Source of the DNA: Clostridium sp. CS001
Lineage (GTDB): Bacteria; Bacillota; Clostridia; Clostridiales; Clostridiaceae
Assembly (NCBI RefSeq): GCF_020443565.1
Contig: NZ_JAIZZN010000011.1
Span: forward strand, 48,939 to 112,938
Reading direction: 5' to 3'
DNA length: 64,000 nucleotides
In this document: piece after piece, positions 44,097-51,937 of the stretch
Layout: each line of letters begins with the position of its first letter
Position numbering within the stretch: position 1 is the stretch's first letter
Notes under the pieces: model-generated
The model's input: the letters and a program-made list of their open reading frames with translations, nothing else
What the model was told of the DNA's origin: nothing
Databases searched by the model: none
Made by a program: the position numbers and the translations under genes

Positions 44097-45920
44097 TTAA
44101 AAGATGCTCTCACTAATTTCTTTTAACATGCTTAAGCCCTTAATTTCCGTATCATACATAGGTACTTTTATTATTTTAGATTTGTTAAAGGTGTTCTCAA
44201 TCTCCATTAAATACTTTTCCTGCATATTCCTCCTATTCTTGAAGAAAGGAGTGGTTGCTTGCTGCTTTGGAATTATTAAATTTGCTACTACCATCTGCGT
44301 TTCTATACCTGCTGATTCTAGCTCTTTAGAGGCTCTATAAGCCTCAATAATTGGAGTCTTTTCAGGGTACATAACAAATGCGAAAGTAGTTTTATTACTG
44401 TCCTTCATCATTTCGATAACCTTGTCAAACCTTTCCTTTTGGATTTTATCCTCTTGGCTTATCTCTGTATTTATGCCCGCTTTCATTTGGATTTGCTTGC
44501 TCCAATCCATTGGAAGTTCTAAAAGTCTAAGCGTATGTCCAGTTGGGGCTGTATCAAAAACTATTACATCATATTTTTCTTCACTAGCATATCCTATGAA
44601 CTTTTGAAAGGCTGCCATTTCTTCTGTACATGGAGAATTTAATTCTTCTTCCATGGTAATCACTGTAGACTCATTAAAATTGTTTTTAGCATATTCTAGA
44701 ACTGAGTGCTTATACTCTTCAAATGCTACTTTGGGGTCTATCTTTGCAGCGTATAAATTATCAATTCCATCTATTTTCGTTACCTCGTCTCCGATTGGTT
44801 TATCTAAAACCTTTCCAATGTGAGCTGCTGGGTCTGTAGTTAATAGTAATGTTTTATACCCCTTTGAAGCAAGCCTTACAGCAGTTACGCAAGCCATTAC
44901 TGTTTTTCCCACTCCACCTTTTCCTGAGAAAAAAATATTCTTATGAGAATTTTCTTTTGGGTATATTAATGAACTTACATTATCCTTTTGAGAAGTAGTG
45001 TCTTTTATGTCCTTAAATTCATTTTCATCTATTATCTTACTTAGCACTTCCCCATTAAACAGTGAATTTGCTATAAGCCTAAATCTTTCAATACCTTTAA
45101 GTTCAGTATTGAATAACTCCATAGTCTCAATTTTAATTCCCTTGAAAATCTCTTTAGCTTCTATTAAATGCCTTTGTTGCATTTCATATCTATTCTTAAA
45201 AAATGGATTTTCAGCCTCTTCTTTTGGTATGAATCCGTTAACAATGATTTTAGCAGTATTAATTCCTAAGTGCTTAATTTCCTTAGATGATCTTAGAGTT
45301 TCATCTAAAGAGGTTGATTCTGGCTGCATTACAAAAATAAAATCTGTTTGTGATGGGTCTCTTAACCTCTCTATAGCATCATCAAATTTATTTTTACTGC
45401 CCTCAATCATTGAAACAGGTCCCATGCAGGTTTGCCCACTTCCCTTTGCAGCTTCCTCAATATGCTTGCTCCAATCCACTGGAAGTTCTAAAAGTCTTAT
45501 AGTATGGCCTGTTGGCGCTGTATCAAAAATTATTATGTCATAATCGTCTTGACCCATAAACTCTATAAACTTATCAAAAGAAGCCATCTCTGCAGTACAG
45601 GGTCCACTGAGCTGTTCATCTGCAATCTTAATCATTTCTTCATCAAATAATTCTCTCATAGGCTCTAGCAATGAATTTTTATAGTCTTCTGTTGACTTAT
45701 CAGGATCAATTTCCATAGCGCATAAGTTTTCCATGCCTTTTATTTTAACTATATTATGACCAATTTCTTGCTGAAATACATCAGATAAGTTTGAAGCAGG
45801 ATCTGTAGTTACTATTAATGTCTTTAACCCTTTATCTGCATTGTATATTGCGGTGGCGCATGCCATAGACGTCTTTCCCACTCCACCTTTACCTGAAAAT
45901 AATGTAAACTTAGTTTTCAT
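44097..45920 (-). CDS. arsA: Arsenite-stimulated ATPase ArsA
   Basis: 607 residues in two homologous halves. Each has a P-loop (SGKGGVGKTSMA at about 9 and SGKGGVGKTVMA at about 330) and a DTAPTGHT signal-transduction motif. Cysteines in LSGPCTAEM, GQTCMGP and LNSPCTEEM occupy the places of the three arsenite-binding cysteines of plasmid R773 ArsA. It energises the efflux permease with ATP. Paired here with an Acr3-type permease rather than ArsB. Start one base after the arsD stop (GTATAAAATG), with AGAGG upstream. Last gene of the operon. Confidence 0.95.
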   Translation of the reverse strand: MKTKFTLFSGKGGVGKTSMACATAIYNADKGLKTLIVTTDPASNLSDVFQQEIGHNIVKIKGMENLCAMEIDPDKSTEDYKNSLLEPMRELFDEEMIKIADEQLSGPCTAEMASFDKFIEFMGQDDYDIIIFDTAPTGHTIRLLELPVDWSKHIEEAAKGSGQTCMGPVSMIEGSKNKFDDAIERLRDPSQTDFIFVMQPESTSLDETLRSSKEIKHLGINTAKIIVNGFIPKEEAENPFFKNRYEMQQRHLIEAKEIFKGIKIETMELFNTELKGIERFRLIANSLFNGEVLSKIIDENEFKDIKDTTSQKDNVSSLIYPKENSHKNIFFSGKGGVGKTVMACVTAVRLASKGYKTLLLTTDPAAHIGKVLDKPIGDEVTKIDGIDNLYAAKIDPKVAFEEYKHSVLEYAKNNFNESTVITMEEELNSPCTEEMAAFQKFIGYASEEKYDVIVFDTAPTGHTLRLLELPMDWSKQIQMKAGINTEISQEDKIQKERFDKVIEMMKDSNKTTFAFVMYPEKTPIIEAYRASKELESAGIETQMVVANLIIPKQQATTPFFKNRRNMQEKYLMEIENTFNKSKIIKVPMYDTEIKGLSMLKEISESIF

Positions 45921-45921
45921 T

Positions 45922-46230
45922 TTATACGCCTCTCAATGCTTTTTCTATTTCTTCTAAAGTAGGATATCCAGCTTTTTTTATTATTACTCCATTAACTACA
46001 GTTATTGGAAGTGCATTCATCTTTTCCACTTTAACTAGTTTTTGCACTTCCCTATTTGTCATAAAGGCAATTCCATGTGTTTGTGGTTGATATCTTTTTA
46101 CTTCTAAGTCCTTATATTTGTTTTTTAAATACTCAATATTTTCTTGAGTTCTAACCAAAATATCATCTACGCTAGGTCCACAAACTCCTGAGGAACAACA
46201 CATGGACTTTTCAAAAAACTCTAATTTCAT
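45922..46230 (-). CDS. arsD: Arsenite metallochaperone ArsD
   Basis: About 102 residues, thioredoxin-like fold. The arsenite-binding cysteines are in SMCCSSGVCGPSVD (Cys 10, 11 and 16 from the chosen start). ArsD hands arsenite to ArsA. The C-terminal Cys pairs of the R773 protein are absent, as in many shorter ArsDs; these are dispensable for the chaperone role. The ATG at 46230 is chosen over a GTG nine bases upstream that overlaps the AAAGGGGTGG ribosome binding site. Confidence 0.92.
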   Translation of the reverse strand: MKLEFFEKSMCCSSGVCGPSVDDILVRTQENIEYLKNKYKDLEVKRYQPQTHGIAFMTNREVQKLVKVEKMNALPITVVNGVIIKKAGYPTLEEIEKALRGV

Positions 46231-46252
46231 AATTTCCACCCCTTTTTAATAT

Positions 46253-46654
46253 TTATACTTTAGGCTTCTTACATTTACATAATTCACTATCTAAGATACT
46301 TTTTCCACATTCAATGTTTTCACAGTTTATATTACATTCCTTGAATAGTGATAACATCTTGGTATCGTGTGTGCATTCCTCTATCTTATTCACTTCACTT
46401 GTTAGTATTTCCCTAATAAATTCATAATTACTTATAGTTTCATCATTTATTGTATAATAAATGAATTGAGCCTTCTTATAACTCTTAATAAGCTTCACCG
46501 AACTTAACCTTGTAAGATGCCTTGAAACGTTTGATTGATTTAATTCCAAAATACTTTCAATTTCACAAACACAAAGCTCTCCATCTCTCAAAAGATTTAA
46601 TATCCTAATTCTATTTTCATCCCCTAGTACTTTTAAAACTTCAACTAGTTCCAT
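46253..46654 (-). CDS. arsR: ArsR-family arsenic-responsive repressor
   Basis: About 133 residues. A winged HTH (LGDENRIRILNLL, then the recognition helix NQSNVSRHLTRL) carries the classical metal-site motif ELCVCEIE. A longer Cys-rich C-terminal tail (CTHD, CNINCENIECGK, CKCKK) could bind extra metal and is longer than in typical ArsR. The ATG at 46654 is preceded by GGGGG; an in-frame upstream ATG has no ribosome binding site. The gene lies third in the operon, between acr3 and arsD. Confidence 0.9.
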   Translation of the reverse strand: MELVEVLKVLGDENRIRILNLLRDGELCVCEIESILELNQSNVSRHLTRLSSVKLIKSYKKAQFIYYTINDETISNYEFIREILTSEVNKIEECTHDTKMLSLFKECNINCENIECGKSILDSELCKCKKPKV

Positions 46655-46685
46655 AGTTTTACCCCCACATTGTATAATAAACACA

Positions 46686-47759
46686 TTATTTCTTAATTAC
46701 TGTTTCTGCCGGAAACCAATGCCTTGTGTTATTTGCGATTCTTACTAAGGTTAGCATTACTGGTACCTCTACAAGAACACCTACTACAGTTGCAAGTGCT
46801 GCACCGGATCTTAAGCCAAATAGTGCAATCGCTACTGCTACAGCAAGTTCAAAGAAATTACTTGCGCCAATCATACCAGCTGGTGCTGCGATGTTATGAG
46901 GCAACCTCCAAATCTTAGCCCATCCATAGGCAATTCCAAATATTAAAAAAGTTTGGATGGTTAATGGAATAGCTATGAGTAGTATATGAAGGGGATTATT
47001 TATTATTATCTCACCTTGGAATGAGAAGATAATTACCAAAGTCAATAGTAACCCTATAATTGTAATATTATCAAACTTCTTTATAAAAACATTATTGAAA
47101 TATTCAAGTCCTTTATTTTTCACAACAGAACCTCTTGTTAAATATCCCGCTGCAAGTGGTATAACAACGAACAGCACAGTTGAAAATATAAGTGTTCCAT
47201 AAGGAACTGAAACATTACTTACTCCTAATAAAATTGCTACAATAGGAGTAAATGCAATTAATATAATTAAGTCATTTACTGCTACTTGAACTAATGTATA
47301 TGCTGGGTCTCCCTTAGTTAAATGGCTCCAAACAAATACCATTGCTGTACAAGGTGCTGCACCTAGAAGCACTGCCCCTGCTAAATATTCCGTTGCTAAA
47401 TTAGCTGGAATAAAAGCTTTAAATACGACCTTGAAGAAAAATGCTGCAATTAGGTACATAGTAAAGGGTTTTATTAACCAATTAGTAACACAGGTAACTA
47501 TTAACCCCTTTGGTTTTTTAGTAGCATTAACAATACTTCCAAAATCAATTTTAAGCATCATTGGGTATATCATAAGCCATATAAGTATGGCAACAGGTAT
47601 AGATACATTGTAATATTCGAATTTATTTAAAGTTTCTGGTATTGCAGGTATAAATTGACCTACTAATATCCCCGCCACTATGCAAAATGCCACCCATATA
47701 GTAAGGTATCTCTCAAAGACTCCAAGCCCCTTCTTTTCTTTTTTATTTTTGCTGTTCAT
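46686..47759 (-). CDS. acr3: Arsenite efflux permease Acr3
   Basis: About 357 residues with ten hydrophobic segments. Acr3 landmarks are seen: the conserved Cys in GAAPCTAMVFVWS (TM4) and the Glu in the FELAVAVAIALFG helix. It expels arsenite across the cytoplasmic membrane, alone by proton motive force or with ArsA. The ATG at 47759 shares its A with the arsC stop (TAATG), so translation is coupled. It is unrelated in sequence to ArsB. Confidence 0.95.
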   Translation of the reverse strand: MNSKNKKEKKGLGVFERYLTIWVAFCIVAGILVGQFIPAIPETLNKFEYYNVSIPVAILIWLMIYPMMLKIDFGSIVNATKKPKGLIVTCVTNWLIKPFTMYLIAAFFFKVVFKAFIPANLATEYLAGAVLLGAAPCTAMVFVWSHLTKGDPAYTLVQVAVNDLIILIAFTPIVAILLGVSNVSVPYGTLIFSTVLFVVIPLAAGYLTRGSVVKNKGLEYFNNVFIKKFDNITIIGLLLTLVIIFSFQGEIIINNPLHILLIAIPLTIQTFLIFGIAYGWAKIWRLPHNIAAPAGMIGASNFFELAVAVAIALFGLRSGAALATVVGVLVEVPVMLTLVRIANNTRHWFPAETVIKK

Positions 47760-48181
47760 TATCTCCACCTACTTAAATCAATTTCATTATCTTGTATTCT
47801 TTTCTTTAAATCCTTAATCTTTTCTTCGATTAGTTTTGCTGTTTTTATAAATTCCACATCAGGCTTTCCAGTTGGATCATCTAGTCCCCAGTCTTCTTCA
47901 TGCTTATGTGCCATAATTGGACAAACTACATTACATCCCATTTTTATTACAATATCAGCAGATGGTATATCATCTATTAATTTGGATGTGTGAGTTTCAT
48001 TCATATCTACTTGATATAAATCTTTTATAATTCTCACAGCATCTTGGTTAATTTGAGGTTTAGTCTCAGTGCCTGCTGAATATGATTCGAAGACCTCATA
48101 TGCTAATATCTTTCCTAAAGCTTCTGCCATCTGAGATCTACAAGAATTGTGAACACATATAAATGCTACCTTTGGTTTCAT
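47759..48181 (-). CDS. arsC: Arsenate reductase, thioredoxin-coupled (LMW-PTP fold)
   Basis: 140 residues. The P-loop C-x5-R is CVHNSCR at 9-15, and the two resolving cysteines lie in GCNVVCP (about 82-87). A catalytic Asp is in DWGLDDPTG. It reduces arsenate to arsenite using thioredoxin, feeding Acr3. ATG at 48181 after AAAGGAG. First gene of the operon arsC-acr3-arsR-arsD-arsA. Confidence 0.95.
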   Translation of the reverse strand: MKPKVAFICVHNSCRSQMAEALGKILAYEVFESYSAGTETKPQINQDAVRIIKDLYQVDMNETHTSKLIDDIPSADIVIKMGCNVVCPIMAHKHEEDWGLDDPTGKPDVEFIKTAKLIEEKIKDLKKRIQDNEIDLSRWR

Positions 48182-48263
48182 AAATTTACTCTCCTTTTAT
48201 CCTATGTGTTGTTTTTTAAACTAAGAATTTTATTTGTATATTACTATATTCATCTATAATCAT

Positions 48264-48292
48264 ATAGTAATATATACTATGCCTCTTGTCAA
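48264..48292 (-). promoter_or_regulatory. Promoter/operator of the arsC operon
   Basis: On the minus strand TTGACA (48287-48292), 17 bp, TACTAT (48264-48269). The -10 is one arm of the inverted repeat ATAGTA-N5-TACTAT (48264-48280), a fitting ArsR operator. The arsR2 promoter (51865-51893) has the same -35, spacing and -10. Confidence 0.75.
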
Positions 48293-48383
48293 TATTTTGC
48301 TTCATAATATTCTCTATAATTTTTCTCTTTATTTTTCAACTTATTAATATAAAAATAAATAACAATCCAAAAAATAAAAAATA

Positions 48384-48440
48384 CAGCCTAAGGTTCGTAT
48401 AGCGCATATTGTTAATAGCGCTAAACTTCACCTGTGGCTG
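48384..48440 (-). terminator. Intrinsic terminator after the 48466 gene
   Basis: Nested inverted repeat: CAGCC...GGCTG, AGGT...ACCT and inner AGCGC...GCGCT. On the minus strand it is followed by TATTTTTTATTTTTTGG. Confidence 0.7.
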
Positions 48441-48465
48441 ATTATTTACTCTTTCACTTTATACC

Positions 48466-48711
48466 TTAATTATTTATAGTAATGTGTTTTTTAAATTGAC
48501 CACCTTGTTTAAAATAGTGCAAAACATATTCTTTTTCATATACATTATGTATTTCTAAATTTGCGATTCCTTTTGTTTTTAGAGCTAACTTTACTTTATT
48601 AAATTCCTCAATATCTGTTTGGGAAGTTAGCATAGTGTATAGAAGTTTTTGTGAATACATAACCCAGGTCTCTAGAAGCTCATCGATTGGCGTGTTTACA
48701 TCTACGTTCAT
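48466..48711 (-). CDS. Small hypothetical protein
   Basis: 81 residues, soluble, mixed helix/strand. It begins MNVDVNTPIDELLETWVMY and ends with a basic stretch (YFKQGGQFKKHITINN). A very good ribosome binding site (AGGAGGAAGAAAA) and a terminator on the downstream side support a real gene. I recognise no domain. It lies between the ars operon and the fluoride-controlled antiporter, but nothing links it to either. Confidence 0.6.
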   Translation of the reverse strand: MNVDVNTPIDELLETWVMYSQKLLYTMLTSQTDIEEFNKVKLALKTKGIANLEIHNVYEKEYVLHYFKQGGQFKKHITINN

Positions 48712-48911
48712 TTTTCTTCCTCCTCGTATAGCATTAACAATATTATTATATCCACTATTTTTTTCTTGTATACTTCTATTATATATAATTAATTATATAT
48801 AAGCAAATTAGATTATAATTTAAACTAATATATTGTATTATATTAGTTTAAATATATTTAAATCATATTTAATTATAAATGATTATATCTATTTATGATT
48901 ATAACCATATC

Positions 48912-50093
48912 CTAATCCTCTGGCAACAGCTTCTCTCCTCCTAATTTAATTCCTATAGCGCCTATTGGTGCGGTGATAATTATAGATAACACTGCAATTG
49001 CTAGTATAAGTTCTCCAGATTTTACTCCCGCTGCTAGTGGCACTGCTCCCATGGCTGCCTGAACTGTAGCTTTGGGAATATAAGAAATCACACAAAACAA
49101 TCTTTCTTTTGCATTTAAATTAGTGCCCATTAAAGATACTAATACCCCTACACTTCTAGCTACTAGCCCCAGGGTAATAATAATTAATCCTAAAATACCA
49201 GAATTCACAGCTACGGATATATTAACTTGTGCTCCAACTAATACGAAAAGTAAAATCTCCGCAATTACCCAAACCTTGCTAAGTTTAATTGATATTTTAT
49301 TAGCTACTTTAGAATACTTCTCCAGTAAGACAAACCCAATTGTCATCACCCCTAGAAGACTTGCAATGGGTACTATGTTTTTAAATACATCTTCAAGTCC
49401 TGTCAGCATAATTGCTGAAGCGATTAATATTAAAGTCTTTTTTGTATCTCTTATATGATATTTCTTAAATACTATTGTTAGCACAATTCCTACCACGACG
49501 CCTATTGCAACTCCAATAAAGATAGATATGGGAATATCCAATACCTTCCTTACAATATTTATGCTTTTACCACCATATAGCCCTAAGAAGGTTGAAAATA
49601 TAGTTATTGCAAAAACATCATCAATAGAAGCCCCTGCAAGTATTATGGTTGGTATACCTTTTTTTTCGCCTTTTCCCATGGACATAAAATTAAGCATTGG
49701 TGGCACAACTACTGCTGGAGACACTGCAGCTATTATGAATCCAAGCATCCCAGCTTCAACTCTTGTAATTCCAAGTATGTAACTTGCTACAAACATAATA
49801 CTAAGCCCTTCAAAAATGCCAGGTATACAACTCATCTTTAATGCAGGAATACCTACTTTATTTAAAGTATCCTTTTTAATTCCAAGACCTGCCCTTAGCA
49901 AAATAATAATCAGTGCAATTTTTCTTAAATCTGGCGAAATTCTAAGTATATCTGCACTTATTATATTTGTAACATAAGGTCCTAGGAGTACCCCTAGTAT
50001 TAGCATTCCAAGCAGCCCTGGAAGCTTTAATTTTTCAAATAACTTATTGGACAATAATCCTAAAATAATTATAATTGCTAAACTCATTGCCAT
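48912..50093 (-). CDS. Cation:proton antiporter (CPA family), fluoride-riboswitch controlled
   Basis: 393 residues with about eleven to twelve transmembrane helices. Features of NhaP/KefB-type CPA exchangers include KLPGLLGMLILGVLLGP near the N-terminus, RAGLGI, VSPAVVVPPML and the ion-site-like GASIDDVFAITIF (two acidic residues in the membrane). The leader carries a fluoride riboswitch (50128-50213), so a role in fluoride stress is likely: either fluoride/proton exchange or ion balance during fluoride entry. ATG at 50093 after GGGGAG. No crcB (fluc) gene is adjacent. Confidence 0.88.
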   Translation of the reverse strand: MAMSLAIIIILGLLSNKLFEKLKLPGLLGMLILGVLLGPYVTNIISADILRISPDLRKIALIIILLRAGLGIKKDTLNKVGIPALKMSCIPGIFEGLSIMFVASYILGITRVEAGMLGFIIAAVSPAVVVPPMLNFMSMGKGEKKGIPTIILAGASIDDVFAITIFSTFLGLYGGKSINIVRKVLDIPISIFIGVAIGVVVGIVLTIVFKKYHIRDTKKTLILIASAIMLTGLEDVFKNIVPIASLLGVMTIGFVLLEKYSKVANKISIKLSKVWVIAEILLFVLVGAQVNISVAVNSGILGLIIITLGLVARSVGVLVSLMGTNLNAKERLFCVISYIPKATVQAAMGAVPLAAGVKSGELILAIAVLSIIITAPIGAIGIKLGGEKLLPED

Positions 50094-50127
50094 ATTATAT
50101 TTCTCCCCTTTTATTGAATATTTTTCA

Positions 50128-50213
50128 AAATAAAAGACTCCTACCTAAAGCAAAGCTCTAAGTAGGAGTCATTAATTGCAATATCGCAATAGTTAAGGTG
50201 AACTCCATCACCT
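50128..50213 (-). promoter_or_regulatory. Fluoride riboswitch (crcB motif) with terminator
   Basis: On the minus strand the RNA begins AGGTGATGGAGTTCACC (50213-50197) and continues to TTAATGACTCCTAC. These are the two conserved segments of the fluoride aptamer (GGNGAUGGNGUUCNCC and AAUGACUCCUACC). The second segment is reused in a terminator: GACTCCTACT/AGGTAGGAGTC (50136-50170) followed by TTTTATTTT. Fluoride binding should prevent the terminator and switch on the antiporter gene. The aptamer hallmarks are essentially exact. Confidence 0.93.
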
Positions 50214-50376
50214 ATTTTATAATTTTATTATACTCCTTTTGTAGCCTAAATCAATAGTTGTCCAAAATATAACTCTTAAAACCCTAAATAAAACATATAA
50301 AGCCCTATAAGATAAATGGAATAATATCACTAAACTGGATTAGTTATCATAATAATTTCTCTTTTAAGATTACTTT

Positions 50377-51396
50377 CTAAACAAATAAGAATGAAAATGC
50401 ATTAAATAAATATCCTATTATAATTATACCTGTTGCTACTATGCCAACAAATATTGCTAACAACTTAGGTTTAACAACTTTACTTAGCATGATTATTGAT
50501 GGTAGTGAAAGTGCTGTTACTGCCATCATAAAGGATAATACTGTACCAATTCCTACACCCTTTCCAAATAATGCTTCTGCTATTGGTAATGTTCCAAATA
50601 TATCAGCATACATCGGTATACCAACCGCAGTTGCTAACAATACAGCGAAAGGATTATTGTTTCCAACTACATTCTCGATGACTGATTGAGGTATCCAATT
50701 ATGAATTGCTGCGCCAATCCCAACTCCGACTAAAACATATACCCAAACCTTTCGAAATACATCTTTAACCTGCTGTTTTGAATAAGATATACGCTCTGCT
50801 CTTGTCATCTCAGTTATTTCTACATCCACATTTTCAATTTCTTTCACATAACCTTCCACATACTCTTCAAGCCCTAATTTATCAATAATAGTTCCACCAA
50901 CAACTGCTAAGACTAGTCCAACAACAACATATGTTACAGCAATCTTAGTACCAAAAAAGGACATTAAAATTAATAATGATGCCAAGTCCACTAAGGGTGA
51001 AGATATAAGGAAGGAAAAAGTTATTCCAAGTGGCAATCCCGCCGAGTTAAACCCTATAAATATTGGAATACTAGAGCAACTACAAAAGGGGGTGATTGTA
51101 CCAAGTAAAGCTCCAAGTATATTTCCCTTTATTCCCTTAATGTTCCCAAGAAGTTTTTTTGTTCTTTCTGGTGGGAAATAACTTTGAATATAAGATATAA
51201 AAAAGATCAATACTGCTAATAATATAAAAATCTTTATCATATCATAAATGAAAAAATGTACACTTCCACCTAACCTTTCTTTGATTGACAATCCAAACAC
51301 ATTTTCTACAAGGGCCTTAATAAGATTATAAAGCCAAGTCATCTTTAAAAATGCATCATTGATCCATGAAAATATTTGTGTTATTACATTCATCAT
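50377..51396 (-). CDS. ArsP/UPF0718 (DUF318) permease
   Basis: About 340 residues with eight to ten membrane helices and the family signature TPFCSCSSIPIFIGF (about 105-120), then SFLISSPLVD. Relatives include ArsP, which exports trivalent methylarsenic or roxarsone-like organoarsenicals, and broader permeases of unknown cargo. The adjacent arsR2 gene and its operator support an arsenic-related role. Start ATG at 51396; a GTG two codons upstream overlaps AGGTAGGTG. It lies 42 bp after arsR2 in the same operon. Confidence 0.87.
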   Translation of the reverse strand: MMNVITQIFSWINDAFLKMTWLYNLIKALVENVFGLSIKERLGGSVHFFIYDMIKIFILLAVLIFFISYIQSYFPPERTKKLLGNIKGIKGNILGALLGTITPFCSCSSIPIFIGFNSAGLPLGITFSFLISSPLVDLASLLILMSFFGTKIAVTYVVVGLVLAVVGGTIIDKLGLEEYVEGYVKEIENVDVEITEMTRAERISYSKQQVKDVFRKVWVYVLVGVGIGAAIHNWIPQSVIENVVGNNNPFAVLLATAVGIPMYADIFGTLPIAEALFGKGVGIGTVLSFMMAVTALSLPSIIMLSKVVKPKLLAIFVGIVATGIIIIGYLFNAFSFLFV

Positions 51397-51438
51397 TGTC
51401 ACCTACCTATATAATGTTTTAAAGTTTCCAATTTGATA

Positions 51439-51807
51439 CTAGCTGCTGCACTTGCATTTGTTTTTAAATGCTTCTAAATAATCGTCACCCTTTTCAAGAT
51501 CTTTTAAATCCGCTTGCAATATATCATAATTTTCTACATCTAATATTACTTTCTTAAGTATATCCTTAAGAAGGTCATTATCTTTATCTATATAATAGTA
51601 TATAAATTGTTCTTGCCTTTCATCCTTAACAAATCCCATATCACGAAGTTTGCCTAAGTGCTTTGAAATCTTAGGCTGACCCTCTCCCATTATTCCTTGG
51701 ATTTGGCATACACAAAGCTTTTTATGATAGAGCAACACCAAAATTCTCATCCGTGTTTCGTCTGATAGCACTTTAAATAAATTCATTAGTTTTTCTATAT
51801 CTTCCAC
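51439..51807 (-). CDS. Second ArsR-family repressor
   Basis: 122 residues, winged HTH. LSDETRMRILVLL and the recognition helix QPKISKHLGKL are preceded by the metal motif KLCVCQIQG; further cysteines lie at the extreme C-terminus (CKCSS). It is clearly distinct from the arsR at 46253. It probably represses its own operon with the ArsP-like permease through the 48-bp palindrome overlapping its -10. Start at 51807 after GGGGAAAGGATG. Confidence 0.9.
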   Translation of the reverse strand: MEDIEKLMNLFKVLSDETRMRILVLLYHKKLCVCQIQGIMGEGQPKISKHLGKLRDMGFVKDERQEQFIYYYIDKDNDLLKDILKKVILDVENYDILQADLKDLEKGDDYLEAFKNKCKCSS

Positions 51808-51826
51808 ATCCTTTCCCCAAAATTAA

Positions 51827-51874
51827 AGAGTACTATATCTATATGCCCATATGGGTATATAGATATAGTACTCT
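51827..51874 (-). promoter_or_regulatory. 48-bp palindromic operator of arsR2
   Basis: Arms AGAGTACTATATCTATAT (51827-51844) and its reverse complement (51857-51874) flank a centre GCCCATATGGGT. The right arm covers the -10 of the arsR2 promoter. So long a perfect repeat probably binds two or more ArsR dimers. Read on the minus strand it ends in ACTCTTTAATTTT, so it could also form a leaky terminator in the leader. Confidence 0.75.
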
Positions 51875-51893
51875 GGTTTTAATTACCTGTCAA
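51865..51893 (-). promoter_or_regulatory. Promoter of arsR2-arsP
   Basis: On the minus strand TTGACA (51888-51893), 17 bp, TACTAT (51865-51870); the -10 lies inside the palindromic operator. Confidence 0.75.
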
Positions 51894-51905
51894 GCAGTTC
51901 CTATC

Positions 51906-51935
51906 TAGTGCCACCCACGTGACAAGTGGCAAGTT
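51906..51935. repeat. GC-rich palindromic repeat, copy 5 (directly after a stop codon)
   Basis: Plus-strand TAGTGCCACCCACGTGAC then AAGTGGCAAGTT. It starts two bases after the alsT stop codon (51938-51940) when read leftward. Opposite orientation to copies 1, 4 and 7. Confidence 0.8.
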
Positions 51936-51937
51936 GG

